Below, piece by piece: positions 52,975 through 64,000 of a stretch of 64,000 nucleotides of DNA. This stretch comes from Pseudoduganella danionis. GTDB taxonomy: Bacteria > Pseudomonadota > Gammaproteobacteria > Burkholderiales > Burkholderiaceae_D. The translations under genes and the position numbers were made by a program. Location of the stretch: assembly GCF_009720775.1 (NCBI RefSeq), contig NZ_WNKW01000001.1, forward strand, positions 930,001 to 994,000, read 5' to 3'. Each line of letters begins with the position of its first letter. Within the stretch, counting starts at the first letter, position 1. The notes beneath the pieces were generated by a model. That model was not told where the DNA came from. It ran no database searches and saw nothing but the letters and a program-made list of their open reading frames with translations.

Positions 52975-53772
52975 TCAAGCGGCCTGCACAAATTCTGCGC
53001 GCCCGCCAACCAGTATGGCATCGCCGTCGAGCTCTGTGCGGATCAGGCAGGGCTGGCCCAGAGCTGCGCCCTGATACAAGGCCAGCGGCTGGCCCAGATG
53101 CAGGCTCAGGGCGCCAGCCGCAACGCCGGTAGCCTGATCTTCCATGGCTGGTTCGAGATGGTTGAAGTTGCGGCCTTCCAGCGTGCCGTCGGCGCGCCGG
53201 CACCAGACATAGCAGCCATTCACTGCGTGGGCCTTGCCCCATGCAGTGATGGCCGCGAGATCGGGGCGAAGCGCTTGCAGCGTGCTGCTGTCGGCCACCT
53301 GCAGCAGCAGTTTGGGGCTGCCGACGGAAGCAAGCACGGGCGGAGAGGCCAGCGCGATGGCGGGCATGGCGAGCAGGCGCGCCGCCAGATCGGGCGGCAT
53401 GTCCGGCTGGGCGACCGGCTGCGGCGCCAGCCGGACATAGACCTGATCGTCGCGCAGGATCAGTGTCAGGAGCTGGGCCTGCATGGCCGTGCGGACTTGC
53501 AATTGTGCCTGCTGCGGCGAAAGCAGCAGCCTTGCCGCCGCCAGCGTGGCGTGCAGGCAGAGCGGGCTGCGCGCATGGGGATAGTAGTAGTCCAGTGTGA
53601 TGGCGCCATCGGCGCTGCGGTCGATGAAGACGCAGGCGGGCTGGTTGCTGTCCCGGGCGAATTGCTGGCGCTGGCCGGCATCGCACTGGTCGTCCTGTAC
53701 GACCAGTGCGGGATTGCCGGTTGCGGCCTGTATGCCGAAGCACAATAGTTGCTGTACGCTGGTTTTCAGCAT
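52975..53772 (-). CDS. PhzF-family protein with altered active site
   Basis: 265 residues from ATG 53772 (AGAGGA 6 bp upstream). PhzF hallmarks are present: ATGNPALVV near 17, and MEDQATGVAAGALSLHL near 210, the counterpart of PEDPATGSAAGAL. In the stretch that normally reads N-x-x-E-T-x-F, this protein has NQPACVFI, so the catalytic Glu appears to be Ala. PhzF enzymes are isomerases that use that Glu for proton transfer; this one may be inactive or act differently. It is divergent from a secreted hydrolase. Confidence 0.8.
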   Translation of the reverse strand: MLKTSVQQLLCFGIQAATGNPALVVQDDQCDAGQRQQFARDSNQPACVFIDRSADGAITLDYYYPHARSPLCLHATLAAARLLLSPQQAQLQVRTAMQAQLLTLILRDDQVYVRLAPQPVAQPDMPPDLAARLLAMPAIALASPPVLASVGSPKLLLQVADSSTLQALRPDLAAITAWGKAHAVNGCYVWCRRADGTLEGRNFNHLEPAMEDQATGVAAGALSLHLGQPLALYQGAALGQPCLIRTELDGDAILVGGRAEFVQAA

Positions 53773-53869
53773 TCTGATCCTCTGATTGGGCACTTCATCG
53801 CATGCTTGCCACGGCGCCTGCGCGCGAATGCAAGAATGCGGGCCGATGACATATGGGAGGAATATCATA

Positions 53870-54664
53870 ATGCGTAACATCGTGTTTGTGCTGAGCGTAC
53901 TGGCCGCAGCACCAGCCATGGCGGCGCTGGCGGCCACCACGCTGATCGATGGCCGTCAGGTGGAATATATGACGCTCAAACATCCCAGCGCACCCTATAC
54001 GGTGGTGTTTGAAAATGGTTCGCGCGTCACGCTCGACAAATGGGACAAGGTGATCGAAGGCGTGGCGCCACAGGCATCCGTGTTTGCCTACAACCGTCCC
54101 GGCTATGGCAAGAGCGAAAGTACGGAGGCAGCACGCGATGGCCTGAACATCATCGAGGAACTGCGCCACAACCTGCAGCATGAAGGTCTGAAGCCGCCGT
54201 ATATTTTGGTGGGGCATTCGCTGGGCGGGCTGTATGTGCAGCTATTTGCCAAGCGCTATCCGCAGGAAGTGGCGGGCATCGTGCTGGTCGATGCCCTTTA
54301 TCCGGGCGTGATCAAGAAGCCGGAAGATTTTCCTGCCTTGACGCGTCTGGGTGCCATGCTGTTCTTCTCGAATAGCGTGCGGCGCGAAATCAGCGCCATC
54401 GACCAGACCGGCCAGCAGGTGCTTGCGCAGGGGAATATTGATCAGCTGCCCATGATACGGCTGGTCAATCAGCCCAAGGGGGCCACGGCGATACCGATCG
54501 ATCTGGGTGTCGTCAACAGTGATCCGCAGACCATAGCCGCTGTGCGGGCCATGTATCCGCAGGCGAAAACCGTGGTGGTGGATTCGGATCATCAGATGCA
54601 GACGGCATCGCCCGAGGTGGTGATACAGGCTATCAGAGATCTGATGCTGGCACAGCGCAAATAG
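53870..54664 (+). CDS. Secreted alpha/beta hydrolase
   Basis: 264 residues from ATG 53870, with GGGAGG about 9 bp upstream. A signal peptide of about 19 residues (MRNIVFVLSVLAAAPAMAA) precedes an alpha/beta hydrolase fold: VVFENG, NRPGYGKSE, nucleophile GHSLGG near 122, catalytic Asp in VLVDALYPG or later and His in DSDHQMQ near 242. Periplasmic esterase or lipase-like activity is likely; the substrate is unknown. It lies just upstream of the SOS promoter of dnaE2 but is not LexA-linked. Confidence 0.88.
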   Translation: MRNIVFVLSVLAAAPAMAALAATTLIDGRQVEYMTLKHPSAPYTVVFENGSRVTLDKWDKVIEGVAPQASVFAYNRPGYGKSESTEAARDGLNIIEELRHNLQHEGLKPPYILVGHSLGGLYVQLFAKRYPQEVAGIVLVDALYPGVIKKPEDFPALTRLGAMLFFSNSVRREISAIDQTGQQVLAQGNIDQLPMIRLVNQPKGATAIPIDLGVVNSDPQTIAAVRAMYPQAKTVVVDSDHQMQTASPEVVIQAIRDLMLAQRK

Positions 54665-54681
54665 CCGGGGCAGTTCTAGCC

Positions 54682-54732
54682 TTGAGTATGGCGGCGGAAG
54701 GTGTAAAATACTGTACATAAACACAGTATTTT
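54682..54732 (+). promoter_or_regulatory. SOS promoter with LexA box upstream of dnaE2
   Basis: CTGTACATAAACACAG (54711-54726) is the LexA core. It is extended to perfect 10 bp arms, AAAATACTGT (54705-54714) and ACAGTATTTT (54723-54732). TTGAGT (54682-54687), 16 bp, TAAAAT (54704-54709) form the promoter, with the box directly on and after the -10. Confidence 0.92.
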
Positions 54733-54739
54733 GCTAAAA

Positions 54740-57700
54740 ATGTCCAGCCTGCCACCAGCGTCGGCCCAGAGCTTGCCCGCCTATGCGGAGCTATTCTGCC
54801 TGACCAATTTCTCCTTTCTGCAGGGCGCTTCCGATGCCGAGGAGCTGGTGGCGCGCGCCGTGCAGCTTGATTATGCCGGGCTGGCGATTACCGATGAATG
54901 CTCGCTGGCGGGCGTAGTGCGCGCTCACGCACAGGCCAAGCAGCATGGTTTGCCGCTGGTCATAGGCAGCCATTTCCATTTGCGCGAACCGGATGGGCGG
55001 GTGGCGTTATCGCTGATCGCGCTGGCGCAGAACCGCAATGGCTACGGCAATCTGTGCGAGCTGATCACCATAGCGCGCAACCGTGTGGCCAAAGGTAGTT
55101 ATCTGCTTACGCCGGCCGATCTGGCTGCGCCGCCGGCGCAATATGCCCATTTGCAGGGGCTGCCCGATTGCCTGCTGATTTTGCTGCCGCAGTATCCCGT
55201 GTTCCAGCCGGAAGATGTGGATACCCTGCACGCGCAGGCAGCATGGATGGAGCGCACTTTTCCGGGCCGTGCGTGGATGGGGCTGAATCTGCTGCAGCGT
55301 GCGCTCGACGATGCGCACCGCGAGAGTATCGCCGAGGTGGCGCTCCAGCATGGCATGGATGTGGTGGCACTGGGGCATGTGTGCATGCATGTACGTTCAC
55401 GCAAGCCGCTGCTCGATACGCTGTGCGCCGTACGCATGGGGAAAGCCGTGGCCGAATGCGGCTACGCGCTGGCGCAGAATGCCGAGCAGCATATGCGGCC
55501 GCGCTTGCGGCTGGCCAATCTGTATCCCTTGCCTGCTTTGCAGGAAACCTTGCGCATCCTGTCGCTGTGTGAATTCAGTCTGGATGAACTGCGCTACGAG
55601 TATCCGCATGAAGTGGTGCCGCACGGGCATACCTCGGCCAGCTATCTGCGGCAGGAAGTGGAGCGCGGTGCGCGCGGGCGCTACCCGCAGGGCGTGCCGG
55701 CCAAGGTGCTCGAGCAGATCGAGATAGAACTCGAGCTAATCGCTGATCTGAAGTACGAGCCGTATTTCCTCACTGTGTACGATATCGTGCGCTTTGCCCG
55801 TTCTCGGAACATTCTGTGTCAGGGGCGCGGTTCGGCGGCCAATTCGGCCGTGTGCTATTGCCTGGGCGTGACGGAAGTCGATCCCGATCGGGGCAATCTG
55901 CTGGTCGGGCGTTTCATGTCACGCGAACGTAATGAGCCGCCCGATATCGACGTGGATTTCGAGCACCAGCGGCGCGAAGAAGTAATCCAGTACATCTACG
56001 ATAAATATGGCCGCGAGCGCGCTGCGCTGGCTGCTGTGGTGATCAGCTACCGGCCGCGCAGCGCGCTGCGCGACAGCGGCAAGGCGCTCGGGGTGGATCT
56101 GGCCATCGTCGAGCAGGTGGCCAAGGCCCATCACTGGTTTGATGGCAAGGCTGATCTGCTCGGGCGGCTGGCCGAAGTAGGGCTGGCGCCTGATTCCATG
56201 CTGGCGCAGCAATGGGCCACGCTGGCCACTACCTTGCTGGGTTTTCCGCGTCACCTGTCGCAGCATCCGGGCGGTTTCGTCATCGCGCAGGGCAAGCTGT
56301 CGCGCCTTGTGCCGATCGAGAAGGCGACGATGGAAGGGCGCAGCGTGATCCAGTGGGACAAGGATGATCTGGAAGAACTGGGGCTGATGAAAGTCGATGT
56401 GCTGGCCTTAGGCATGCTGACGGCTTTGCGCCGCGCGCTCGATCTGGTTAGCCAGCAGCGCGGCCAGCGTTTCCGCATGCAGGACATTCCCGCCGAGGAT
56501 AGCGCCACCTACGACATGATGTGTGTGGCCGATACGGTGGGCGTGTTTCAGATCGAATCGCGTGCGCAGATGAGCATGCTGCCGCGCCTGCGGCCACGGG
56601 TGTTCTACGATCTGGTGATCGAAGTAGCGCTGGTGCGGCCGGGACCGATACAGGGCGGCATGGTGCACCCGTATTTGCAGCGGCGTACGAAGCAGGCGCC
56701 TATCGATTCGCCACCGCGGCTGGCGCAAGCGCTTGAGCGCACGCTCGGTGTGCCGATCTTTCAGGAACAGGTCATGCAGATCGCCATGATCGCGGCCGGC
56801 TTTTCGGATGGCGAGGCGGACCAGCTACGCCGCGCCATGGCCGCGTGGAAGCGCAAGGGCGGCGTGGATCGCTACCAGCAGCGCATCATGGATGGCATGC
56901 GCGAGCGTGGCTACGATGAATCATTCGCGGCGGCTATCTGCAGCCAGATACAGGGCTTTGGCGAATATGGCTTTCCCGAATCGCACGCGGCCAGCTTTGC
57001 CTTGCTGACCTACGCCAGCTCATGGCTCAAGTGCCACGAACCGGCCGCTTTCCTGTGTGCGCTGCTGAATAGCCAGCCCATGGGCTTTTACAGTCCGTCG
57101 CAGCTGGTGCAGGATGCACGCCGTCACGGCGTGGTAGTGCGCCCTGTGGATGTGGCCTATAGCGACTGGGAGTGCACGCTGGAAGAGCCCGATGGCAAAC
57201 GCCAGCAGCCTGCCGTGCGACTGGGTTTGCTGATGCTGAGAGGCATGCACGAAGCGCCGGCCCGGCGCATCGTGCAGTCGCGTACAGCGGCGCGGGCGCG
57301 CATGGCGGAGCAGGGAGCCGGATATGGGCAGGCCGGAGCATCGGGTGGCGTGGGCTACTGGCCCAGCGTGGCCGAACTGGCGCGGCAGGCGGATCTGGAC
57401 CGGCATGATCTGCAGGTGTTGGCAGCTGGCAATGCGCTGGCGGGGCTGGCCGGACATCGGCGGCAAGCCTTATGGCAGGCCGTGGGCGCCGTGCCGGACA
57501 AGGATATTCTGCGCCCCACGGTGCCGGACGAAGCGCTGCCGCAACTGGCCGCGCCATCGGAAGGCGAGAACATTGTCGGCGATTACCGTTCGCACGGCCT
57601 GACGCTGGGGCGCCATCCGCTGGCGCTGCTGCGCGAACGGCTGCTGGCACAGCGCTTCCTGCCGGCCAGTACACTGAACCAGTACACCAACGGTATGCTG

Positions 57701-57976
57701 GCGCGTGCCTGCGGCATGGTGACGGTGCGCCAGCGGCCCGGCACGGCCAAGGGCGTGCTGTTCGTCACGCTGGAAGACGAGACGGGCAATATCAACGTCA
57801 TCGTCTGGCCCGCGCTGCTCGAACAGCAGCGTCGCGAAGCGCTTGGCGCGGCCCTGCTCGGCGTCTACGGCGTATGGCAACGTGAAGGCATGGTCTGCCA
57901 TCTGGTGGCCAAACGGCTGGTCGATATGTCCCACCTGATGGGGCGCTTGCAGTCAGTCAGCCGTGATTTTCACTAA
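54740..57976 (+). CDS. dnaE2: Error-prone DNA polymerase DnaE2 (ImuC)
   Basis: 1078 residues from ATG 54740; a TTG three codons earlier is possible. N-terminal PHP domain (FCLTNFSFLQGASDAEELV), catalytic palm with PDIDVDFEHQRREEV near 400, fingers (VALVRPGPIQGGMVHPYLQRR) and C-terminal OB fold (ACGMVTVRQRPGTAKGVLFVTLEDETG). The length is shorter than replicative DnaE, as usual for DnaE2. It extends past lesions together with ImuA and ImuB. Normally it follows imuB directly; here it has its own LexA-controlled promoter 15.6 kb away. No Shine-Dalgarno is visible. Confidence 0.96.
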   Translation: MSSLPPASAQSLPAYAELFCLTNFSFLQGASDAEELVARAVQLDYAGLAITDECSLAGVVRAHAQAKQHGLPLVIGSHFHLREPDGRVALSLIALAQNRNGYGNLCELITIARNRVAKGSYLLTPADLAAPPAQYAHLQGLPDCLLILLPQYPVFQPEDVDTLHAQAAWMERTFPGRAWMGLNLLQRALDDAHRESIAEVALQHGMDVVALGHVCMHVRSRKPLLDTLCAVRMGKAVAECGYALAQNAEQHMRPRLRLANLYPLPALQETLRILSLCEFSLDELRYEYPHEVVPHGHTSASYLRQEVERGARGRYPQGVPAKVLEQIEIELELIADLKYEPYFLTVYDIVRFARSRNILCQGRGSAANSAVCYCLGVTEVDPDRGNLLVGRFMSRERNEPPDIDVDFEHQRREEVIQYIYDKYGRERAALAAVVISYRPRSALRDSGKALGVDLAIVEQVAKAHHWFDGKADLLGRLAEVGLAPDSMLAQQWATLATTLLGFPRHLSQHPGGFVIAQGKLSRLVPIEKATMEGRSVIQWDKDDLEELGLMKVDVLALGMLTALRRALDLVSQQRGQRFRMQDIPAEDSATYDMMCVADTVGVFQIESRAQMSMLPRLRPRVFYDLVIEVALVRPGPIQGGMVHPYLQRRTKQAPIDSPPRLAQALERTLGVPIFQEQVMQIAMIAAGFSDGEADQLRRAMAAWKRKGGVDRYQQRIMDGMRERGYDESFAAAICSQIQGFGEYGFPESHAASFALLTYASSWLKCHEPAAFLCALLNSQPMGFYSPSQLVQDARRHGVVVRPVDVAYSDWECTLEEPDGKRQQPAVRLGLLMLRGMHEAPARRIVQSRTAARARMAEQGAGYGQAGASGGVGYWPSVAELARQADLDRHDLQVLAAGNALAGLAGHRRQALWQAVGAVPDKDILRPTVPDEALPQLAAPSEGENIVGDYRSHGLTLGRHPLALLRERLLAQRFLPASTLNQYTNGMLARACGMVTVRQRPGTAKGVLFVTLEDETGNINVIVWPALLEQQRREALGAALLGVYGVWQREGMVCHLVAKRLVDMSHLMGRLQSVSRDFH

Positions 57977-58102
57977 TATAAGGCAAGAATATGGCAAGAA
58001 ATTGGCGCTGCCAGACTGCTATGTTTGCTAGATAACTAACGGTTAATTACAAGGGAATGGAGGTTTTTTCAGGGCGGGATGCTGAAGATTTGCGCGTTTT
58101 AG

Positions 58103-60660
<2,558 letters not shown>

Positions 60661-60670
60661 AAGCAACAAG

Positions 60671-60700
60671 CCCGCACACCGGACAGGTCGGGTGTGCGGG
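60671..60700 (+). other. Strong hairpin between kdsA and eno
   Basis: CCCGCACACC pairs with GGTGTGCGGG (10 bp perfect, 10 nt loop). It is followed by AAATTCCCGTT, not a T-run, so it may be a processing or stabilising structure rather than a terminator. Confidence 0.55.
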
Positions 60701-60718
60701 AAATTCCCGTTATCCTGA

Positions 60719-62062
<1,344 letters not shown>

Positions 62063-62072
62063 TTCAGATAGT

Positions 62073-62098
62073 GCGGCCGGCTCCCCGCCGGCCGCTTT
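62073..62098 (+). terminator. Weak terminator/attenuator between eno and ftsB
   Basis: GCGGCCGGC/GCCGGCCGC, 9 bp perfect stem with 5 nt loop, followed by TTTC only. It lies 6 bp before the ftsB ATG and probably allows partial readthrough. Confidence 0.65.
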
Positions 62099-62104
62099 CA
62101 AGTT

Positions 62105-62425
62105 ATGCGCCTGATTACCATCGCCCTCACAGCCTTGCTGCTGTTGATCCAGTACCCGCTCTGGCTGGGGAAGGGGGGCTGGCTGCGCGTTGCTGATTTC
62201 GAAGCGCAGGTGAATGCCGCGCACAAGAAGAATGCGGAGCTGATCGCCCGCAATGCTAAACTCAACTCCGAAGTGATGGACCTGAAAGATGGTACGGGAG
62301 CCGTGGAAGAACGCGCCCGCTACGAGTTGAGCATGATTAAACAGAACGAGATTTTCATCCAGATCGTCGGCAAAGGGCAGGCCACTCCGCCGCCACCGCT
62401 GGCGCCCCGACCCGAACCCCGTTGA
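62105..62425 (+). CDS. ftsB: Cell division protein FtsB (septum formation initiator family)
   Basis: 106 residues. One N-terminal membrane helix ([20 protein letters not shown]) is followed by GKGGWLRV and a coiled coil (about 35-70, rich in A/N/K/E), then [26 protein letters not shown]. This is the FtsB layout and position after eno. It forms the FtsQLB complex that activates septal cell-wall synthesis. The Pro-rich tail is ordinary. Confidence 0.93.
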   Translation: MRLITIALTALLLLIQYPLWLGKGGWLRVADFEAQVNAAHKKNAELIARNAKLNSEVMDLKDGTGAVEERARYELSMIKQNEIFIQIVGKGQATPPPPLAPRPEPR

Positions 62426-62432
62426 GGCCCCG

Positions 62433-63230
62433 ATGTTGATGCGTTACGCCCTGCTGTTGTTGCTGGTGCTGCAGGCACCGCTGGCTTACAGTGGTGGCGC
62501 TTGTATACCCGTGCGTGTCGGTTATATCGACCAGCACCGCCCGCCATACTGGCTGGGCGAAGGCGAAGTCGTGCCGGAACCGCCCGGCGCCTCCGTTGAT
62601 CTGATCCGCGCCGCCGTGCAAGGCAGCGGCTTCCATTGCCCACCCATCCTGGTCCGCCTGCCGGCCGCGCGCCTGAAAATGGCGCTCGAAGCGGGCGATA
62701 TCGATATGACGCCGATAGGCGAACAGCCTAGCTACTCGCCCGAGATTGCCTTGCCGCGTGACCGCGATGGCAATGTGGACCGCAACCGTGCCTTGCGCAA
62801 TACGCTGGTGGTACTGGTGCGCAGCAAGGATAAAGTCCCAGCCAATACCAACCCGGCCGACTACCTGCGCGGCAAAACCATAGGCGCCTCACAGGGCAGC
62901 GGCTTTAATCCGCGCCTGCGCGAAATGGGGCTCAACGTGGACGACGGTGCGCGTGACCTGGACCGCAACCTCGCCAAGCTGAAGCTGGGGCGGGTCGATG
63001 CGGTGGTCACCAATCTGGTCAAGCCCGGCCATCTGGATGCTACGCTGAAGCGCTACGGCGGCAGCATCGTGCAGCTGCAGCAGCCTCTGATCAATAGTCG
63101 CCTGTGGATGGCCTTCAATGCCAGCTACTACCGTGCCCACCCGGAACAGGTGGAAGCGCTATGGACCTGGCTCGATACCAATCGCCTGCATCTGGGCGAC
63201 TACATCAACAAATACCGTAATACCCAGTGA
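62433..63230 (+). CDS. Periplasmic solute-binding-like protein (family 3)
   Basis: 265 residues from ATG 62433 (GAGG 7 bp upstream). A signal peptide ends near AYSGG (residue 21). The rest fits the family 3 amino-acid-type binding fold: VRVGYIDQHRPPYWLGEG, ASVDLIRAA, RLKMALEAGDIDMTP, YLRGKTIGASQGSGFNPRLREMG. No ABC transporter genes are adjacent, so a sensory or orphan binding role is possible. It starts 7 bp after ftsB. Confidence 0.85.
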   Translation: MLMRYALLLLLVLQAPLAYSGGACIPVRVGYIDQHRPPYWLGEGEVVPEPPGASVDLIRAAVQGSGFHCPPILVRLPAARLKMALEAGDIDMTPIGEQPSYSPEIALPRDRDGNVDRNRALRNTLVVLVRSKDKVPANTNPADYLRGKTIGASQGSGFNPRLREMGLNVDDGARDLDRNLAKLKLGRVDAVVTNLVKPGHLDATLKRYGGSIVQLQQPLINSRLWMAFNASYYRAHPEQVEALWTWLDTNRLHLGDYINKYRNTQ

Positions 63231-63310
63231 GCGCGTGGCGCCCGAACGGCAGCCTGCTGGCAGGCCTGCCGCTATTGTCTTTTCCTACCTGATCCTCTAC
63301 CGGAGCTACT

Positions 63311-63949
63311 ATGAAACTGATCGGCATGCTCGATTCGCCCTACGTCCGCCGTGTGGCCGTGACGCTGCAACTGATGGGACTCAAGTTCGAGCACCAGTCT
63401 CTGTCTGTGTTCAGTACCTACGACCAGTTCCGCGCCATCAATCCTGTCGTCAAAGCGCCCACGCTGGTGGCCGATGACGGTACTGTGCTGATGGATTCCA
63501 CCCTGATCATCCAGTATGCCGAAGCGCTGGCCATGCCGGCCTACCGCATGACGCCTTCGATGCCCACCGAGCTGCTGCGCTCCCTGCGCGTTCTCGGCGT
63601 GGCGCTGGCTGCCTGCGACAAGGCGGTGCAACTGGTGTATGAGCACAAAGTGCGTCCGCTGGAAAAAATGCACCAGCCATGGGTGGCACGCGTGACTACC
63701 CAGTTGCTGGAAGCGTTCGATGCGCTGGAAGCGGAACTGGCGCGCCAGCCACTGGAACTGCAGAAGCCCGACCATGCCAGCGTGATGACGGCCGTGACGT
63801 GGTACTTCACCCAGCAGATGCTGGGCGATGTGGTGGTGGCCAGCCGCTACCCGCTGCTGCAGGCCTTCTCGCAGCAGGCCGAAGCCCTGCCGGCATTTAG
63901 CGCCGCGCCGTATGGCGATGGCACTTACCCGGTGACGGCAGGAGCCTGA
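63311..63949 (+). CDS. Glutathione S-transferase family protein
   Basis: 212 residues. The N-terminal thioredoxin-like domain starts MKLIGMLDSPYVRRVAVTLQLMGLKFEH, with the catalytic Ser candidate at residue 9, and contains NPVVKAPTLVADDG (cis-Pro) and MDSTLIIQYAEAL. A helical C-terminal domain follows. It conjugates or reduces substrates with glutathione; the substrate is unknown. GGAG lies about 7 bp before ATG 63311. Confidence 0.92.
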   Translation: MKLIGMLDSPYVRRVAVTLQLMGLKFEHQSLSVFSTYDQFRAINPVVKAPTLVADDGTVLMDSTLIIQYAEALAMPAYRMTPSMPTELLRSLRVLGVALAACDKAVQLVYEHKVRPLEKMHQPWVARVTTQLLEAFDALEAELARQPLELQKPDHASVMTAVTWYFTQQMLGDVVVASRYPLLQAFSQQAEALPAFSAAPYGDGTYPVTAGA

Positions 63950-63951
63950 GC

Positions 63952-64000
63952 ATGGCGCTGGAACGCTATCTTGATACGGCGCCGCAGCTGGCGGCCGAGG
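63952..64000 (+). CDS. Start of an unidentified gene (cut by window edge)
   Basis: ATG 63952 has AGGAG 9 bp upstream and reads MALERYLDTAPQLAAE before the window ends. It begins 2 bp after the glutathione transferase stop and is probably co-transcribed. Sixteen residues are too few to name it; a gamma-carbonic-anhydrase-like protein is only a guess. Confidence 0.6.
   Translation, partial: MALERYLDTAPQLAAE

Overview
The window looks like chromosomal DNA of a GC-rich betaproteobacterium in Burkholderiales, most likely Oxalobacteraceae (the Massilia / Duganella / Janthinobacterium neighbourhood). The reasons are the pyrG-kdsA-eno-ftsB order, a HexR-controlled Entner-Doudoroff locus, a DUF2844 protein, an ImuA/ImuB/DnaE2 mutasome and the overall codon use. 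No rRNA, tRNA, prophage, insertion sequence or CRISPR array was seen. Genus is an inference.

Layout. 1-6840: a minus-strand operon for a tripartite RND efflux pump (adaptor, pump, outer-membrane channel) that runs by ATGA overlap into a patatin-like phospholipase cut by the window edge. 6840-15900: central sugar metabolism, with zwf-hexR-tal and pgi-SMP30 lactonase on the minus strand and edd-eda on the plus strand. Near-identical HexR-type palindromes lie in front of zwf, pgi and edd. 15900-16030: a nested inverted repeat of REP/REPIN type. 16030-18400: a hypothetical gene and a LysR regulator divergent from a quinone reductase. 18400-21820: a tight four-gene minus-strand unit encoding a stand-alone receiver, a CheC-type phosphatase, a diguanylate cyclase and a cytochrome P450. 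22000-30020: rpiA, yggX, argA, hrpA and a putative Na+/H+ antiporter. 30120-36920: a Phd/ParE-type toxin-antitoxin pair, then a Fur-controlled siderophore locus (periplasmic esterase, TonB receptor, two small membrane proteins, PepSY membrane protein). 36960-39150: LexA-controlled imuA-imuB. 39200-49400: an M61 peptidase, a small heat-shock protein behind a heat-shock promoter and a ROSE-like RNA thermometer, a DegP-type protease, a two-component system, a CoaD-like/HD fusion protein and a membrane protein-UbiA pair. 49440-54660: secreted and periplasmic proteins (Sel1 lipoprotein, 5'-nucleotidase lipoprotein, DUF2844, a PhzF homologue, an alpha/beta hydrolase). 54680-57980: dnaE2 with its own SOS box, 15.6 kb away from imuAB. 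58100-64000: pyrG-kdsA-eno-ftsB, a periplasmic binding protein, a glutathione transferase and the first codons of another gene.

The parts that work together are: zwf, pgi, edd, eda and tal as one HexR regulon routing glucose-6-phosphate into the Entner-Doudoroff and pentose-phosphate routes; imuA, imuB and dnaE2 as an SOS mutasome in two separately LexA-controlled transcription units; and the ferric-siderophore receptor with a periplasmic esterase and a PepSY protein. The most unusual items are the P450 coupled to a CheY/CheC/c-di-GMP cassette, the CoaD-HD fusion, the structured RNA leaders of hsp20 and tal, and a PhzF homologue that appears to lack its catalytic glutamate.
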